Shown in pieces: positions 7,822-14,413 of a stretch of 50,382 nucleotides of DNA. Position 1 is the first letter of the stretch. Each line of letters starts with the position of its first letter. This DNA comes from an uncultured Parabacteroides sp. Lineage in GTDB: Bacteria > Bacteroidota > Bacteroidia > Bacteroidales > Tannerellaceae. Where the stretch lies: positions 1 to 50,382 of the forward strand of contig NZ_CABUOD010000035.1 in assembly GCF_902493135.1 (NCBI RefSeq), read 5' to 3'. The notes beneath the pieces were generated by a model. The model had not been told where the DNA came from and did no database searches. It saw only the letters and a program-made list of their open reading frames with translations. The position numbers and the translations under genes are program-made.

Positions 7822-8187
7822 TTAGCAATACAATGTATGGTTTGTATCCTTGTTAAAATATAACAGGAGGTTGTAATCTTGTTTATGAGCGACTTTGTTT
7901 ATTAGCCATTTCCTAAATGCAGCGGAATGCCCGGTGTCAATCTGATAGGATAGGATTATAACCATATCGAGATTATACACATCGGCATTGTTCCCATTCT
8001 CCAATTTGATGTACTTACGAACTTCGTAGCTATTCAAAATATTGATTTTCAGTATTCTCTTAATTGCAGCGTGGATAGTACCAGCCGTTGTATAAAACAA
8101 GTCTGCCAGCTCCCAAGAGGTCATCCATACTTCGCCATCGGAAATATAGATGCCTTGTCCGTTGTTGGTTATGATTCCTCGTTTCAT
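7822..8187 (-). CDS. RhuM-like DNA-binding protein, short form
   Basis: This 121-residue protein resembles the N-terminal domain of RhuM family proteins. The segment WMTSWELADLFYTTAGTIHAAIKRI lines up with WATQKAMAQLFDCSTDNIGLHLKNI of the full RhuM at 23,442. It is followed by VYNLDMVIILSYQIDTGHSAAFRKW against FYNLDAIISVGYRVNSVRATQFRQW. It stops after this domain, so it is either a natural short regulator or a truncated RhuM. It lies 8 bases downstream of the integrase stop and ends before a strong terminator, so it is probably cotranscribed with the integrase and may regulate it. Confidence 0.7.
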   Translation of the reverse strand: MKRGIITNNGQGIYISDGEVWMTSWELADLFYTTAGTIHAAIKRILKINILNSYEVRKYIKLENGNNADVYNLDMVIILSYQIDTGHSAAFRKWLINKVAHKQDYNLLLYFNKDTNHTLYC

Positions 8188-8195
8188 AGTTCTAT

Positions 8196-9302
8196 CTATT
8201 TGAGTGATATTTTATTAGCTGTTTCTCGCTTCTTGGTATTGACCAAATCGGCATATATCTGAGTTGTGGACACGTTCTTATGCGTTAGCATCTTTGAGAC
8301 CGTGTAAATATCTGTACCTAAGGATATTTGTATGACGGCATACGAGTGACGAAATCCGTGGAAGGTTATCGGTTTCGTTATCCCTGCCTTTTTGAGCCAG
8401 CTTTTCAGCGGATAATTAATCATACTCCGTTTCAACTTCTTGAATACTTTGCCTGTTCCGGGCGTACCGCATAGTTCGTAGGCTTCGTAACTGATGGGGA
8501 GTGTTGCCTCCGTTTGAGTTTTCTGTGTCCTGATACGCAGACAATAACCTTGGTCTGGAGCGATAGTAAAGTCTTCCCATTGCAGATTGAGAATATCACT
8601 GATGCGTAAGCCTGTCAGACAAGCGAACAGAGAAGCGGATTTCAATACGGGGATGTCGCAAGGAGTGGCAGCGAGTTGTTTTACTTCTTCCAACGTCAGA
8701 TACTCTTTCTTTACGTCTTGTGGCTCTATCTTATCAAGGTAATCGTTAATGTTCTCCCGAAACCATTTATCCCGATAGGCAATCTTCAATAATCCTCTGA
8801 AAGTAGAGTAGTAGCCGGATGCCGAATTGAGGGATATGGAGCGGTTGCTGTGTTTGAGTTGTTTGGCGTTTAGCAGGTACTCACGGAACTTCTTGCATAA
8901 ATCCACATTCACATCACCAAAGGTACATTGTCCCTTGACGAAGTTGTAGAAATGCTGATAGACGAATTGCCATTTCTGGTCTTTGTTTCGACACATCTTC
9001 TTGAAGTAGGCGAGGAAATCGGCTTTCTGCTTGGTCTTATCCAAGAAGCCAAACTCTTCGTTGATGAGCGATTGTACCCGGATGCAACGGATCGCTTCTG
9101 CTTTGTTCAACATATCGTTGTTGAACTCCCGTTCCATTTCGTTTTTGGGATGGGCATAGATGTAGATGCCAAGGTATTCCCTGCGGCTCATCTGCATCGT
9201 TTCAGGGTTACGGACTGCCGGATAATAATCCAGATACAAGGAGATACGATTGTTTCGAATCACTCTCTGACGAACTGTTACTTTTGTACACGTGTGTGAC
9301 AT
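8196..9302 (-). CDS. Tyrosine recombinase (integrase) of element 1
   Basis: This 368-residue integrase has an Arm/core-binding N-terminal half and a full catalytic domain: Arg233 (TGLRISDIL), a beta-hairpin Lys near 261, His315 and Arg318 in HGFRH, His341 (LTHKN) and the nucleophile Tyr350 (TTQIYADL). It would catalyse integration and excision of element 1. The upstream gap holds copy 2 of the shared promoter/operator. The zinc-ribbon HTH gene lies upstream on the same strand and the RhuM-like gene downstream. It is clearly homologous to the element 2 integrase, but diverged enough that the att site preferences could differ. Confidence 0.93.
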   Translation of the reverse strand: MSHTCTKVTVRQRVIRNNRISLYLDYYPAVRNPETMQMSRREYLGIYIYAHPKNEMEREFNNDMLNKAEAIRCIRVQSLINEEFGFLDKTKQKADFLAYFKKMCRNKDQKWQFVYQHFYNFVKGQCTFGDVNVDLCKKFREYLLNAKQLKHSNRSISLNSASGYYSTFRGLLKIAYRDKWFRENINDYLDKIEPQDVKKEYLTLEEVKQLAATPCDIPVLKSASLFACLTGLRISDILNLQWEDFTIAPDQGYCLRIRTQKTQTEATLPISYEAYELCGTPGTGKVFKKLKRSMINYPLKSWLKKAGITKPITFHGFRHSYAVIQISLGTDIYTVSKMLTHKNVSTTQIYADLVNTKKRETANKISLK

Positions 9303-9337
9303 ACTGTTTAATATTTAGAGTTTTACATTTGTTTGGT

Positions 9338-9380
9338 GCAAAGGAATAAGGTGATTCAATGGTGGGTATATTCACCGAAA
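9338..9380 (-). promoter_or_regulatory. Shared promoter/operator, copy 2
   Basis: This segment matches 4868-4910 at about 35 of 43 positions. On the minus strand it contains TTCCTTTG, and on the plus strand GGTGATTCAATGGTGG followed by ATTCACC. It precedes the integrase gene (start 9302) and abuts the stop of the zinc-ribbon HTH gene. Confidence 0.55.
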
Positions 9381-9386
9381 AATAAC

Positions 9387-10292
9387 TTATTCAATCTTTG
9401 GGGCTGCAAGCAACTTATCCAGTTCTGGCTTGGAGATAAGTGTGTATTTGCCTTTCTTGACCTTAGGGATATTATGATACTTCGCATAATGATAGAGCTG
9501 GTCACGGGTGAGATTGAATTTCTCCATTGCTTCGGCTACCGTATAATATTGAGGTTCTTCGGGGGCAGCAATGCCCTTGGCTATATCCACATGCTTCTTA
9601 GAATAGTACACCATGATGCCCTCTTTCTTCTTTGGAATGGCATTCTTGGAAACGAAACAGTAGATGGCGGATAAGGTCATGCCGAACTTCTCGTGCATTT
9701 CTTGGGTACTGTACCATTCGGTAATGTCAGGATTCGGTGCTTTCTTGGCGAAGTAAGCGTCCATGTGTTTCTTACTCCAGTAGGTCTTACCACGATTGAA
9801 AGTCCGAGGGATGTTGTTCTTCTTGGCTACTAAGAATATCCATGATTCGTTTACATGATATTTCTCTTTGACTTCTGCGGTGGTGTAGAAGTCGGTGATA
9901 GGGGCTTTCTCTTTTGTTGGTGTATGGAATTCTGTTGGATTATTGAATAACACATCAATATCCTCTTTATTCAAAAGGTATTTGAAGCCCAAGCGAATGA
10001 CCTTTAATTCACTACGTTTAATGTAACCGTAAACGGTTGGTCTAGTTACTCCGAGATAGATAGCCGTTTCGGTGATTGTAAGAAATGGTTTGTCTTTTAT
10101 TCTTTCAATAGGCTTTTCTTCTATCTTCTTTTCTACGATTTGATTGTTTGCTTTGATTGCTTCATCACGCTTTCTCTTTTTATAGAGTGCGTTGGCACAT
10201 TGCTTGGAACAACACGCAGTAGTTGTCTTTTGGGCGATAAACTCTTTACCGCACCAAGCACAAATTCGCTTAATTTTCAGGTTGCTGCTCAT
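9387..10292 (-). CDS. Zinc-ribbon protein with four tandem HTH modules
   Basis: This 301-residue protein begins with a zinc ribbon (CAWCGKEF...CCSKQC, about residues 12-35). Four repeats of an excisionase-like winged-helix module follow, each starting with a T-x-x-E/A pattern: FLTITETAIYLGVTRPTVYG, DFYTTAEVKEKYHVNES, EWYSTQEMHEKFGMTLSAIY and QYYTVAEAMEKFNLTRDQLY. Each ends in a basic wing (RGKTYWSKKH, GIMVYYSKKH). The protein lies directly upstream of the integrase gene. It could be the recombination directionality factor or an att-site architectural protein binding tandem sites. That role is inferred from architecture and position. A paralogue precedes the element 2 integrase. Confidence 0.8.
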   Translation of the reverse strand: MSSNLKIKRICAWCGKEFIAQKTTTACCSKQCANALYKKRKRDEAIKANNQIVEKKIEEKPIERIKDKPFLTITETAIYLGVTRPTVYGYIKRSELKVIRLGFKYLLNKEDIDVLFNNPTEFHTPTKEKAPITDFYTTAEVKEKYHVNESWIFLVAKKNNIPRTFNRGKTYWSKKHMDAYFAKKAPNPDITEWYSTQEMHEKFGMTLSAIYCFVSKNAIPKKKEGIMVYYSKKHVDIAKGIAAPEEPQYYTVAEAMEKFNLTRDQLYHYAKYHNIPKVKKGKYTLISKPELDKLLAAPKIE

Positions 10293-10394
10293 TTTAATTC
10301 ATCTTTATTTCTCCGTTATTTTTGTAAATTCCCGTAAAACCGTGTAAAATGGCGTATAGTTTCTCTACTACCTTTCTACAGGATTTTCAGTCTT

Positions 10395-10455
10395 TAACAA
10401 GCGAGCAACAAATGCGGTACAAAAATGAGCTGAAAAAGCCCTATAAACGATAACC
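10395..10455. other. Possible right terminus of element 1
   Basis: The segment GCGGTACAAAAAT...CTATAAACG...ATCGCTTAT resembles ACGGTAGAAAAAT...CTATCC...ATCGCTAT at about 30,066-30,105. Both lie outside a zinc-ribbon HTH gene and just before a hairpin. The similarity is patchy, so the exact recombination core cannot be named. Confidence 0.35.
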
Positions 10456-10479
10456 ATCGCTTATAAGGCTAAAAAGAAA

Positions 10480-10498
10480 GGCGTTCAAAATGAACGCC
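10480..10498 (-). terminator. Terminator without an annotated upstream gene
   Basis: GGCGTTCA (10480-10487) and TGAACGCC (10491-10498) form a perfect 8-bp stem with a 3-base loop. On the minus strand TTTCTTTTT follows. No established minus-strand gene lies to its right, only the short unit starting near 10,721. Confidence 0.75.
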
Positions 10499-10593
10499 TT
10501 AATAATCATTGATGATATATGCTAATCGTTGGTAATCACCACTTATTTTCCGATGCAGCATACATAGCTGCCTGAATGATAGATTATTGCAAT

Positions 10594-10710
10594 TTAATCG
10601 GTAGAAAAGTTGTTTTTTGAGCCTCCTAGACTTGTTTTTAAGGCTGTATTACACTCTTTTCTCAATGAATCAGAACTATGAGGAAGTATTGCATCCTCAA
10701 TGAAGTTCAC
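10594..10710 (-). other. Short possible ORF or small-RNA unit
   Basis: A GTG at 10,710 opens a 38-codon frame (VNFIEDAILPHSSDSLRKEC...). AGGAAACAG lies just before it and a TACCTTTG box about 20 bases upstream. A strong terminator follows at 10,480. The composition looks protein-like, yet it is very short and unrecognised. It could be a small peptide, the stump of a gene cut by element insertion, or an RNA of about 250 bases. Confidence 0.3.
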
Positions 10711-10727
10711 CTGTTTCCTATCGGTTA

Positions 10728-10735
10728 CAAAGGTA
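10728..10735 (-). promoter_or_regulatory. -7 box of the short minus-strand unit
   Basis: The minus strand reads TACCTTTG, which matches TAnnTTTG. Transcription from it would run through the 38-codon frame into the terminator at 10,480-10,498. Confidence 0.45.
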
Positions 10736-10860
10736 CAAAATTTAGGGATGTTTTCGCCGATAATGTCAACTAAATGCAAGATATTTTCACGGATATTGTA
10801 TGCTGACCAAAAGAGAAATATTCAGTTGAAGCCTTTTTTCTTTTCTTCCCCTCTGTTTGA

Positions 10861-10906
10861 CTTGACTTTATTGCCCGTGCATATAATAACGGTCATTAAA
10901 GTCAAG
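10861..10906. repeat. 10-bp perfect inverted repeat with inner dyad
   Basis: CTTGACTTTA (10861-10870) pairs with TAAAGTCAAG (10897-10906). Inside it, CCGT and ACGG can also pair. The right arm is part of the direct repeat shared with 25,241. No gene surrounds it, and its function is unknown. The rest of 10,293-11,140 shows no convincing gene. Confidence 0.7.
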
Positions 10907-10914
10907 TTGAGAGT
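10897..10914. repeat. 18-bp direct repeat, left copy
   Basis: TAAAGTCAAGTTGAGAGT differs at one base from the copy at 25,241-25,258. The two copies bracket the whole plus-strand defence cargo, so they may mark an insertion or recombination boundary. Confidence 0.55.
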
Positions 10915-11160
10915 GGAGTCATATCTTTTTCTTTTGGCGAGCAAAATAGTTCTTTGATATGATGAGTGTATGATGAACAATTTGCATTGTTTGTAACGAA
11001 TAACATATTGTTTGTTGATAGGTGTATATGGTGCTTACAAACAACATTATAGCATTTAGTTTTTGGAAGTTTTTGCTCAAAATAGATTATGTATATGGTT
11101 AATTATGCCAAGATGTGCATTTTTCTATGTGTAATACATCATTAAATAAATAAAAAGTAT

Positions 11161-11168
11161 TACTTTTG
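11161..11168 (+). promoter_or_regulatory. -7 box in the relic hipB promoter copy
   Basis: TACTTTTG matches TAnnTTTG. The surrounding 11,141-11,195 is a near copy of the hipB promoter region at 12,225-12,278. It may now drive the 236-residue gene at 11,463. Confidence 0.55.
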
Positions 11169-11239
11169 TATATTATATGATAGGTTGATTATGGTGAAGT
11201 CATCGACATAGTCGCTTTGCACCTTAAATTGATGTAGTA

Positions 11240-11425
11240 ATGGCAAAGAATACAATGGGAATCAAACTTCCCTGAAAATTGGAGCAGAAGATGCAGATTG
11301 TAGGTGAGCAGATTAAGTTGGCTCGCTTACGTCGGAATCTGAGTGTGGCTCAGGTGGCAGAACGGGCTACCTGTTCTCCGTTGACCGTAGCTCGTATAGA
11401 GACAGGTGCACCGACCAGTGATTAG
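11240..11425 (+). pseudogene. hipB relic (broken copy of the antitoxin gene at 12,276)
   Basis: From the ATG at 11,240 the frame reads MAKNTMGIKLP and then hits TGA at 11,273. It continues in frame as KLEQKMQIVGEQIKLARLRR...SPLTVARIETGAPT, nearly identical to the intact HipB. It runs into another stop at 11,423, where the similarity ends. The C-terminal third is missing. Upstream, an extra stretch of about 45 bases separates the duplicated promoter from this start. The relic and the intact hipB therefore form a direct repeat on either side of the 236-residue gene. Confidence 0.88.
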
Positions 11426-11462
11426 GTAGAGAGTAACGAAATAACAAAAAAGAAAGATAAAT

Positions 11463-12173
11463 ATGAAATACAAAAAAAGTCCTTTAGACTATTTCTTACA
11501 ACAACGGATAAGTGACAATGCAAAAGAGCTAAAGAATACTCTTAATGAAACATTGCAAATGGAGCAAAATTGTCTAGAGCAAATACATCTAAGCATAAAT
11601 CATTGTAAAAATAATATTGCTGTCTGTGAAGAGCAAATTAAAAAATGTAGTATGGCGTCTTTGTCTATCTATGAAGCTAAGAAATTTGCATTCAAAGACA
11701 ATCTAACCATATGGAATACGATGGGACATATTCAAATGACAAGTATTGAAATGAAGGAATATTTGAAGCGCTTGTCTGTTGAAGATGTTGACGAATGGGA
11801 GCAACGAACTGTTATTAAGTCGGCATATACAGCTATATATGAAACTTCAAAAAAGTTAGTTGATACTACTGGTGATATTATTAAATTTATTAAGGATTGT
11901 TTCCCAAGTTATGACTATGGAGCATTTACTGCTGCAAGAAAAGAGCTTACCAAGTTTAGAGAGGAAAACACAGCCGAATTAACTCGTGTTAGAAAGGGAA
12001 TAGATGCTCATAGGGATGTAGAAGTAAGTGCACAGATAGATATTATAGAAAGATTGCATTTGGCTGAAGCGGTGCAATTAATTACTAACTACGGAAATAT
12101 TGTTAATAAGCTTGGCAATGTAACAAGTTTGATTATAGAATTGGGTGTAAAAAGATTGCAAGTATGCTTCTAA
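11463..12173 (+). CDS. Unrecognised 236-aa protein with HEPN-like R-x5-H motif
   Basis: The protein is almost entirely helical by composition. A coiled-coil-like N terminus spans about residues 15-70 and charged helices fill the rest. Near residues 174-186 the sequence LTRVRKGIDAHRD carries R-x5-H, the signature spacing of HEPN RNases (R-x4-6-H). The match is short and could be chance. A good A-rich ribosome binding region (AAAGAAAGATAA) precedes the ATG. The gene sits between a hipB relic and intact hipBA, where a toxin gene would be expected, so a toxin or abortive-infection role is possible. No database family was recognised by eye. Confidence 0.75.
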   Translation: MKYKKSPLDYFLQQRISDNAKELKNTLNETLQMEQNCLEQIHLSINHCKNNIAVCEEQIKKCSMASLSIYEAKKFAFKDNLTIWNTMGHIQMTSIEMKEYLKRLSVEDVDEWEQRTVIKSAYTAIYETSKKLVDTTGDIIKFIKDCFPSYDYGAFTAARKELTKFREENTAELTRVRKGIDAHRDVEVSAQIDIIERLHLAEAVQLITNYGNIVNKLGNVTSLIIELGVKRLQVCF

Positions 12174-12245
12174 ATTCTATACTTTATGGAATAAACGGTA
12201 TAAGACAATATCTTCATAATGTATTATTAAATAAACAAAAAGCAT

Positions 12246-12253
12246 TATCTTTG
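12246..12253 (+). promoter_or_regulatory. -7 box of hipBA
   Basis: TATCTTTG fits TAnnTTTG and lies 22 bases before the HipB ATG at 12,276. The region 12,225-12,278 is duplicated at 11,141-11,195. HipB proteins usually repress their own promoter, so an operator is expected here, but no clear dyad was assigned. Confidence 0.6.
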
Positions 12254-12275
12254 CATATTATATGAAGGGTTGATT

Positions 12276-12596
12276 ATGACAAAGAATACAATGGGAACCA
12301 AACTTCCCCGAAAATTGGAGCAAAAGATGCAGATTGTAGGCGAGCAGATTAAGCTAGCTCGTTTACGTAGGAATCTGAGTGTGGCTCAGGTGGCAGAACG
12401 GGCTACCTGTTCACCGCTTACTGTGTCTCGAATTGAAAAAGGTATTCCAACTGTTGCTATAGGAATTTATATGCGTGTGCTGTATGCTTTGCAGCTCGAT
12501 GATGATATTTTACTGCTTGCCAAAGAAGATAAAATGGGAAAAGCTTTGCAAGATTTGAGTTTGAAAACAAGAGAACGTGCATCCAAGAAAGAATAA
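12276..12596 (+). CDS. hipB: HipB-like XRE antitoxin
   Basis: This 106-residue protein has a clear XRE helix-turn-helix at about residues 22-75 (IKLARLRRNLSVAQVAERATCSPLTVSRIEKG), with a helical tail rich in Lys/Glu. It would bind the toxin HipA and repress the operon. I chose the ATG at 12,276 over the upstream in-frame TTG at 12,270. The relic copy has the equivalent ATG. The stop is three bases before hipA, giving tight coupling. The first half is duplicated as a broken copy at 11,240. Confidence 0.88.
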   Translation: MTKNTMGTKLPRKLEQKMQIVGEQIKLARLRRNLSVAQVAERATCSPLTVSRIEKGIPTVAIGIYMRVLYALQLDDDILLLAKEDKMGKALQDLSLKTRERASKKE

Positions 12597-12599
12597 TCT

Positions 12600-13862
12600 A
12601 TGAAAAAGTTGTATGTATATGCCGATTTCGATTGGCTCAAAGAAGTGGAACTCATTGGCGAATTAGGCTATGAGTCTCTTCGTGGTGCGGACAGCTATAG
12701 TTTTACGTTCAATAATGAATGGTTAAGGCAGCACAGCGATCTGTTTTTGAGTGACGACCTGAACAATTATCCCAGTCAGCAATATACACAACCGGACAAG
12801 GATATATTCGGATGTTTTTCTGATGCCTTGCCGGATCGTTGGGGACGAACTTTGTTGTTGCGTCGTGAGCAAATTGCGGCAGCGGAAGAAAAGCGACCTG
12901 TAAGAAGATTGTCTTCTTTCGATTTTTTGACTGGTATCGATGATTTCTCCCGAATGGGTGGATTCCGTTTTAAGGAAACCCCTGATAGTGAATTTATAAA
13001 TGTAAGTGAATCGTTGAAAATCCCACCTCTGACAGATATTCGGGAGTTGATTGCAGCCAGTGCTGAGATTGAGAAGAGCGAAGAAAACAATATGCTCCCC
13101 GATAGGAAATGGATTGCACAACTTGTGCAACCTGGGACATCATTAGGAGGAGCAAGGCCTAAAGCTAATGTAATAGATACGGATAAAACTCTTTATGTTG
13201 CTAAGTTCCCGTCTCGTAAGGATGACTATGATGTTGGGCTTTGGGAGCATTTTAGTCACTTACTTGCTAAAAAAGCAGGGATAAACGCAGCAAAAACCAA
13301 AGTGTTGGCTACAAGAGAAAAATATCATACATTGCTGTCACAACGCTTCGATAGAACTAATGATAGCAAACGTATTCATTTTGCATCTGCCATGACCTTA
13401 TTGGGGCTGAGTGATGGTGACAATGCAACTACCGGGCATGGTTATCTGGATATAGTCGACTTTATTATTCAGAGCTGTACCGATGTGGAGCGAAACCTAC
13501 AGGAACTATACCGCCGTGTGGCTTTCAATATTTGTATCGGCAATACTGATGACCATTTTCGCAATCACGGTTTTCTTTTGACTGCAAAAGGTTGGACACT
13601 ATCTCCTGCATATGACATGAATCCCACGCTGAGTGAGTATCAAAGTTTGCTTGTTTCATTAACTTCTAATAAAGCAGAGCTGAGTATTTTGCTGGATGCT
13701 TGCGAAGACTACATGCTAAACCGTAAAACAGCAGAAAAGATTATTTCGGAGGTTATTGAAGCTGTAAAAGGATGGCGCGAATTGGCAACACGATTAAGTA
13801 TTTCCAAGAGAGAAGCGGATATGTTTGCCGGAGTGTTGGATGGGCGATATAAGGCGGAATGA
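12600..13862 (+). CDS. hipA: HipA-family Ser/Thr kinase toxin
   Basis: This 420-residue protein has the HipA N-terminal domain followed by the kinase fold. Visible motifs are the glycine-rich loop GTSLGGARPKA (about 178-188), the ATP Lys in LYVAKFPS (about 200), the catalytic loop IGNTDDHFRNHGF (about 311-323) and the metal-binding AYDMN (about 337). HipA kinases phosphorylate translation factors such as glutamyl-tRNA synthetase and cause growth arrest; the target here is unknown. The gene follows hipB by three bases. All key residues are present, so it is likely active. A terminator lies downstream at 13,975. Confidence 0.9.
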   Translation: MKKLYVYADFDWLKEVELIGELGYESLRGADSYSFTFNNEWLRQHSDLFLSDDLNNYPSQQYTQPDKDIFGCFSDALPDRWGRTLLLRREQIAAAEEKRPVRRLSSFDFLTGIDDFSRMGGFRFKETPDSEFINVSESLKIPPLTDIRELIAASAEIEKSEENNMLPDRKWIAQLVQPGTSLGGARPKANVIDTDKTLYVAKFPSRKDDYDVGLWEHFSHLLAKKAGINAAKTKVLATREKYHTLLSQRFDRTNDSKRIHFASAMTLLGLSDGDNATTGHGYLDIVDFIIQSCTDVERNLQELYRRVAFNICIGNTDDHFRNHGFLLTAKGWTLSPAYDMNPTLSEYQSLLVSLTSNKAELSILLDACEDYMLNRKTAEKIISEVIEAVKGWRELATRLSISKREADMFAGVLDGRYKAE

Positions 13863-13974
13863 CTATTATAGTGTGCCAAATTACCAAGCAAAAATGCGCC
13901 AAATTGCCAAACGATACGAGATAGATGGTTGATTTGTATGTGATTGAATAATAAGATGCGATTGAAGTTTTGTG

Positions 13975-14015
13975 TTATGCTGAGCGAACATAATGTTTGT
14001 GTAGCATAATTTTTT
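13975..14015 (+). terminator. Terminator of hipBA
   Basis: TTATGCT (13975-13981) pairs with AGCATAA (14003-14009). An inner wobble stem is possible, and a run of T follows. It separates hipBA from the restriction-modification operon. Confidence 0.75.
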
Positions 14016-14149
14016 GAAAGATGAAATTCATTGATGAAATAGATAAAAGCGGTAAATGTGTTTTTGTACATAGCTTGATGCCAATTGTAGTCATTCCTTT
14101 AAATGATGTTTTTGTTGCTTATATACTTGGCTATATGAAGAATTAGATG

Positions 14150-14157
14150 TATTTTTG
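14150..14157 (+). promoter_or_regulatory. -7 box of the type I restriction-modification operon
   Basis: TATTTTTG fits TAnnTTTG, with a weak CTTGG near the -33 position. It lies 32 bases before the XRE regulator start at 14,190. Confidence 0.55.
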
Positions 14158-14189
14158 TTTGTAATTTAACGAGGATAATTTAAATACTA

Positions 14190-14411
14190 ATGTCGAATAA
14201 TCAACAAATGATGCTGAATAGAATAAAAGTGGTACTTGCAGAAAAGCAAAGAACCAATAGATGGTTGGCGGAGCAAATGGGTAAGTCCGAGAATACAATT
14301 TCAAGATGGTGTTCTAATAAGTCACAACCATCCCTTGATATGTTGGTTAAAGTTGCAGAATTACTTAATGTTGACCCTCGTCAACTTATAAATGGTGAGA
14401 CAAAAATTTAG
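14190..14411 (+). CDS. Small XRE regulator of the type I system
   Basis: This 73-residue protein is essentially one XRE helix-turn-helix domain (RIKVVLAEKQRTNRWLAEQM, then NTISRWCSNKSQPSLDMLVKVAELLNV). It lies two bases upstream of hsdM in the same operon. Small proteins of this kind act as controller (C) proteins that delay or tune restriction gene expression when a system enters a new host. The same role is likely here but is inferred from position. No operator repeat was firmly identified upstream. Confidence 0.85.
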   Translation: MSNNQQMMLNRIKVVLAEKQRTNRWLAEQMGKSENTISRWCSNKSQPSLDMLVKVAELLNVDPRQLINGETKI

Positions 14412-14413
14412 TT

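Larger units (their letters stand above)
1..10455 (-). mobile_element. Mobilizable integrative element 1 (left end outside the window)
   Basis: This block carries relaxase, MobC, a candidate oriT, primase-like proteins, an excisionase-type HTH protein, a tyrosine recombinase and a zinc-ribbon HTH protein, nearly all on the minus strand. That is the usual content of a Bacteroides mobilizable genomic island. It is visibly AT-richer than the core genes after 30 kb. The right boundary is an inference: sequence at about 10,395-10,455 resembles the sequence just outside mnmE at about 30,066-30,105, in both cases upstream of the zinc-ribbon HTH gene. The left end was not found and probably lies before position 1. 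Confidence 0.65.

Noticed and set aside
10293..11140. tRNA gene as the attachment site of element 1
   Set aside because: No cloverleaf or tRNA 3' end was recognised between the two elements or beside mnmE.
13871..13915. Two imperfect GCCAAATT-CCAA units after hipA as an operator
   Set aside because: They lie downstream of hipA, not at a promoter, and only two weak units are seen.
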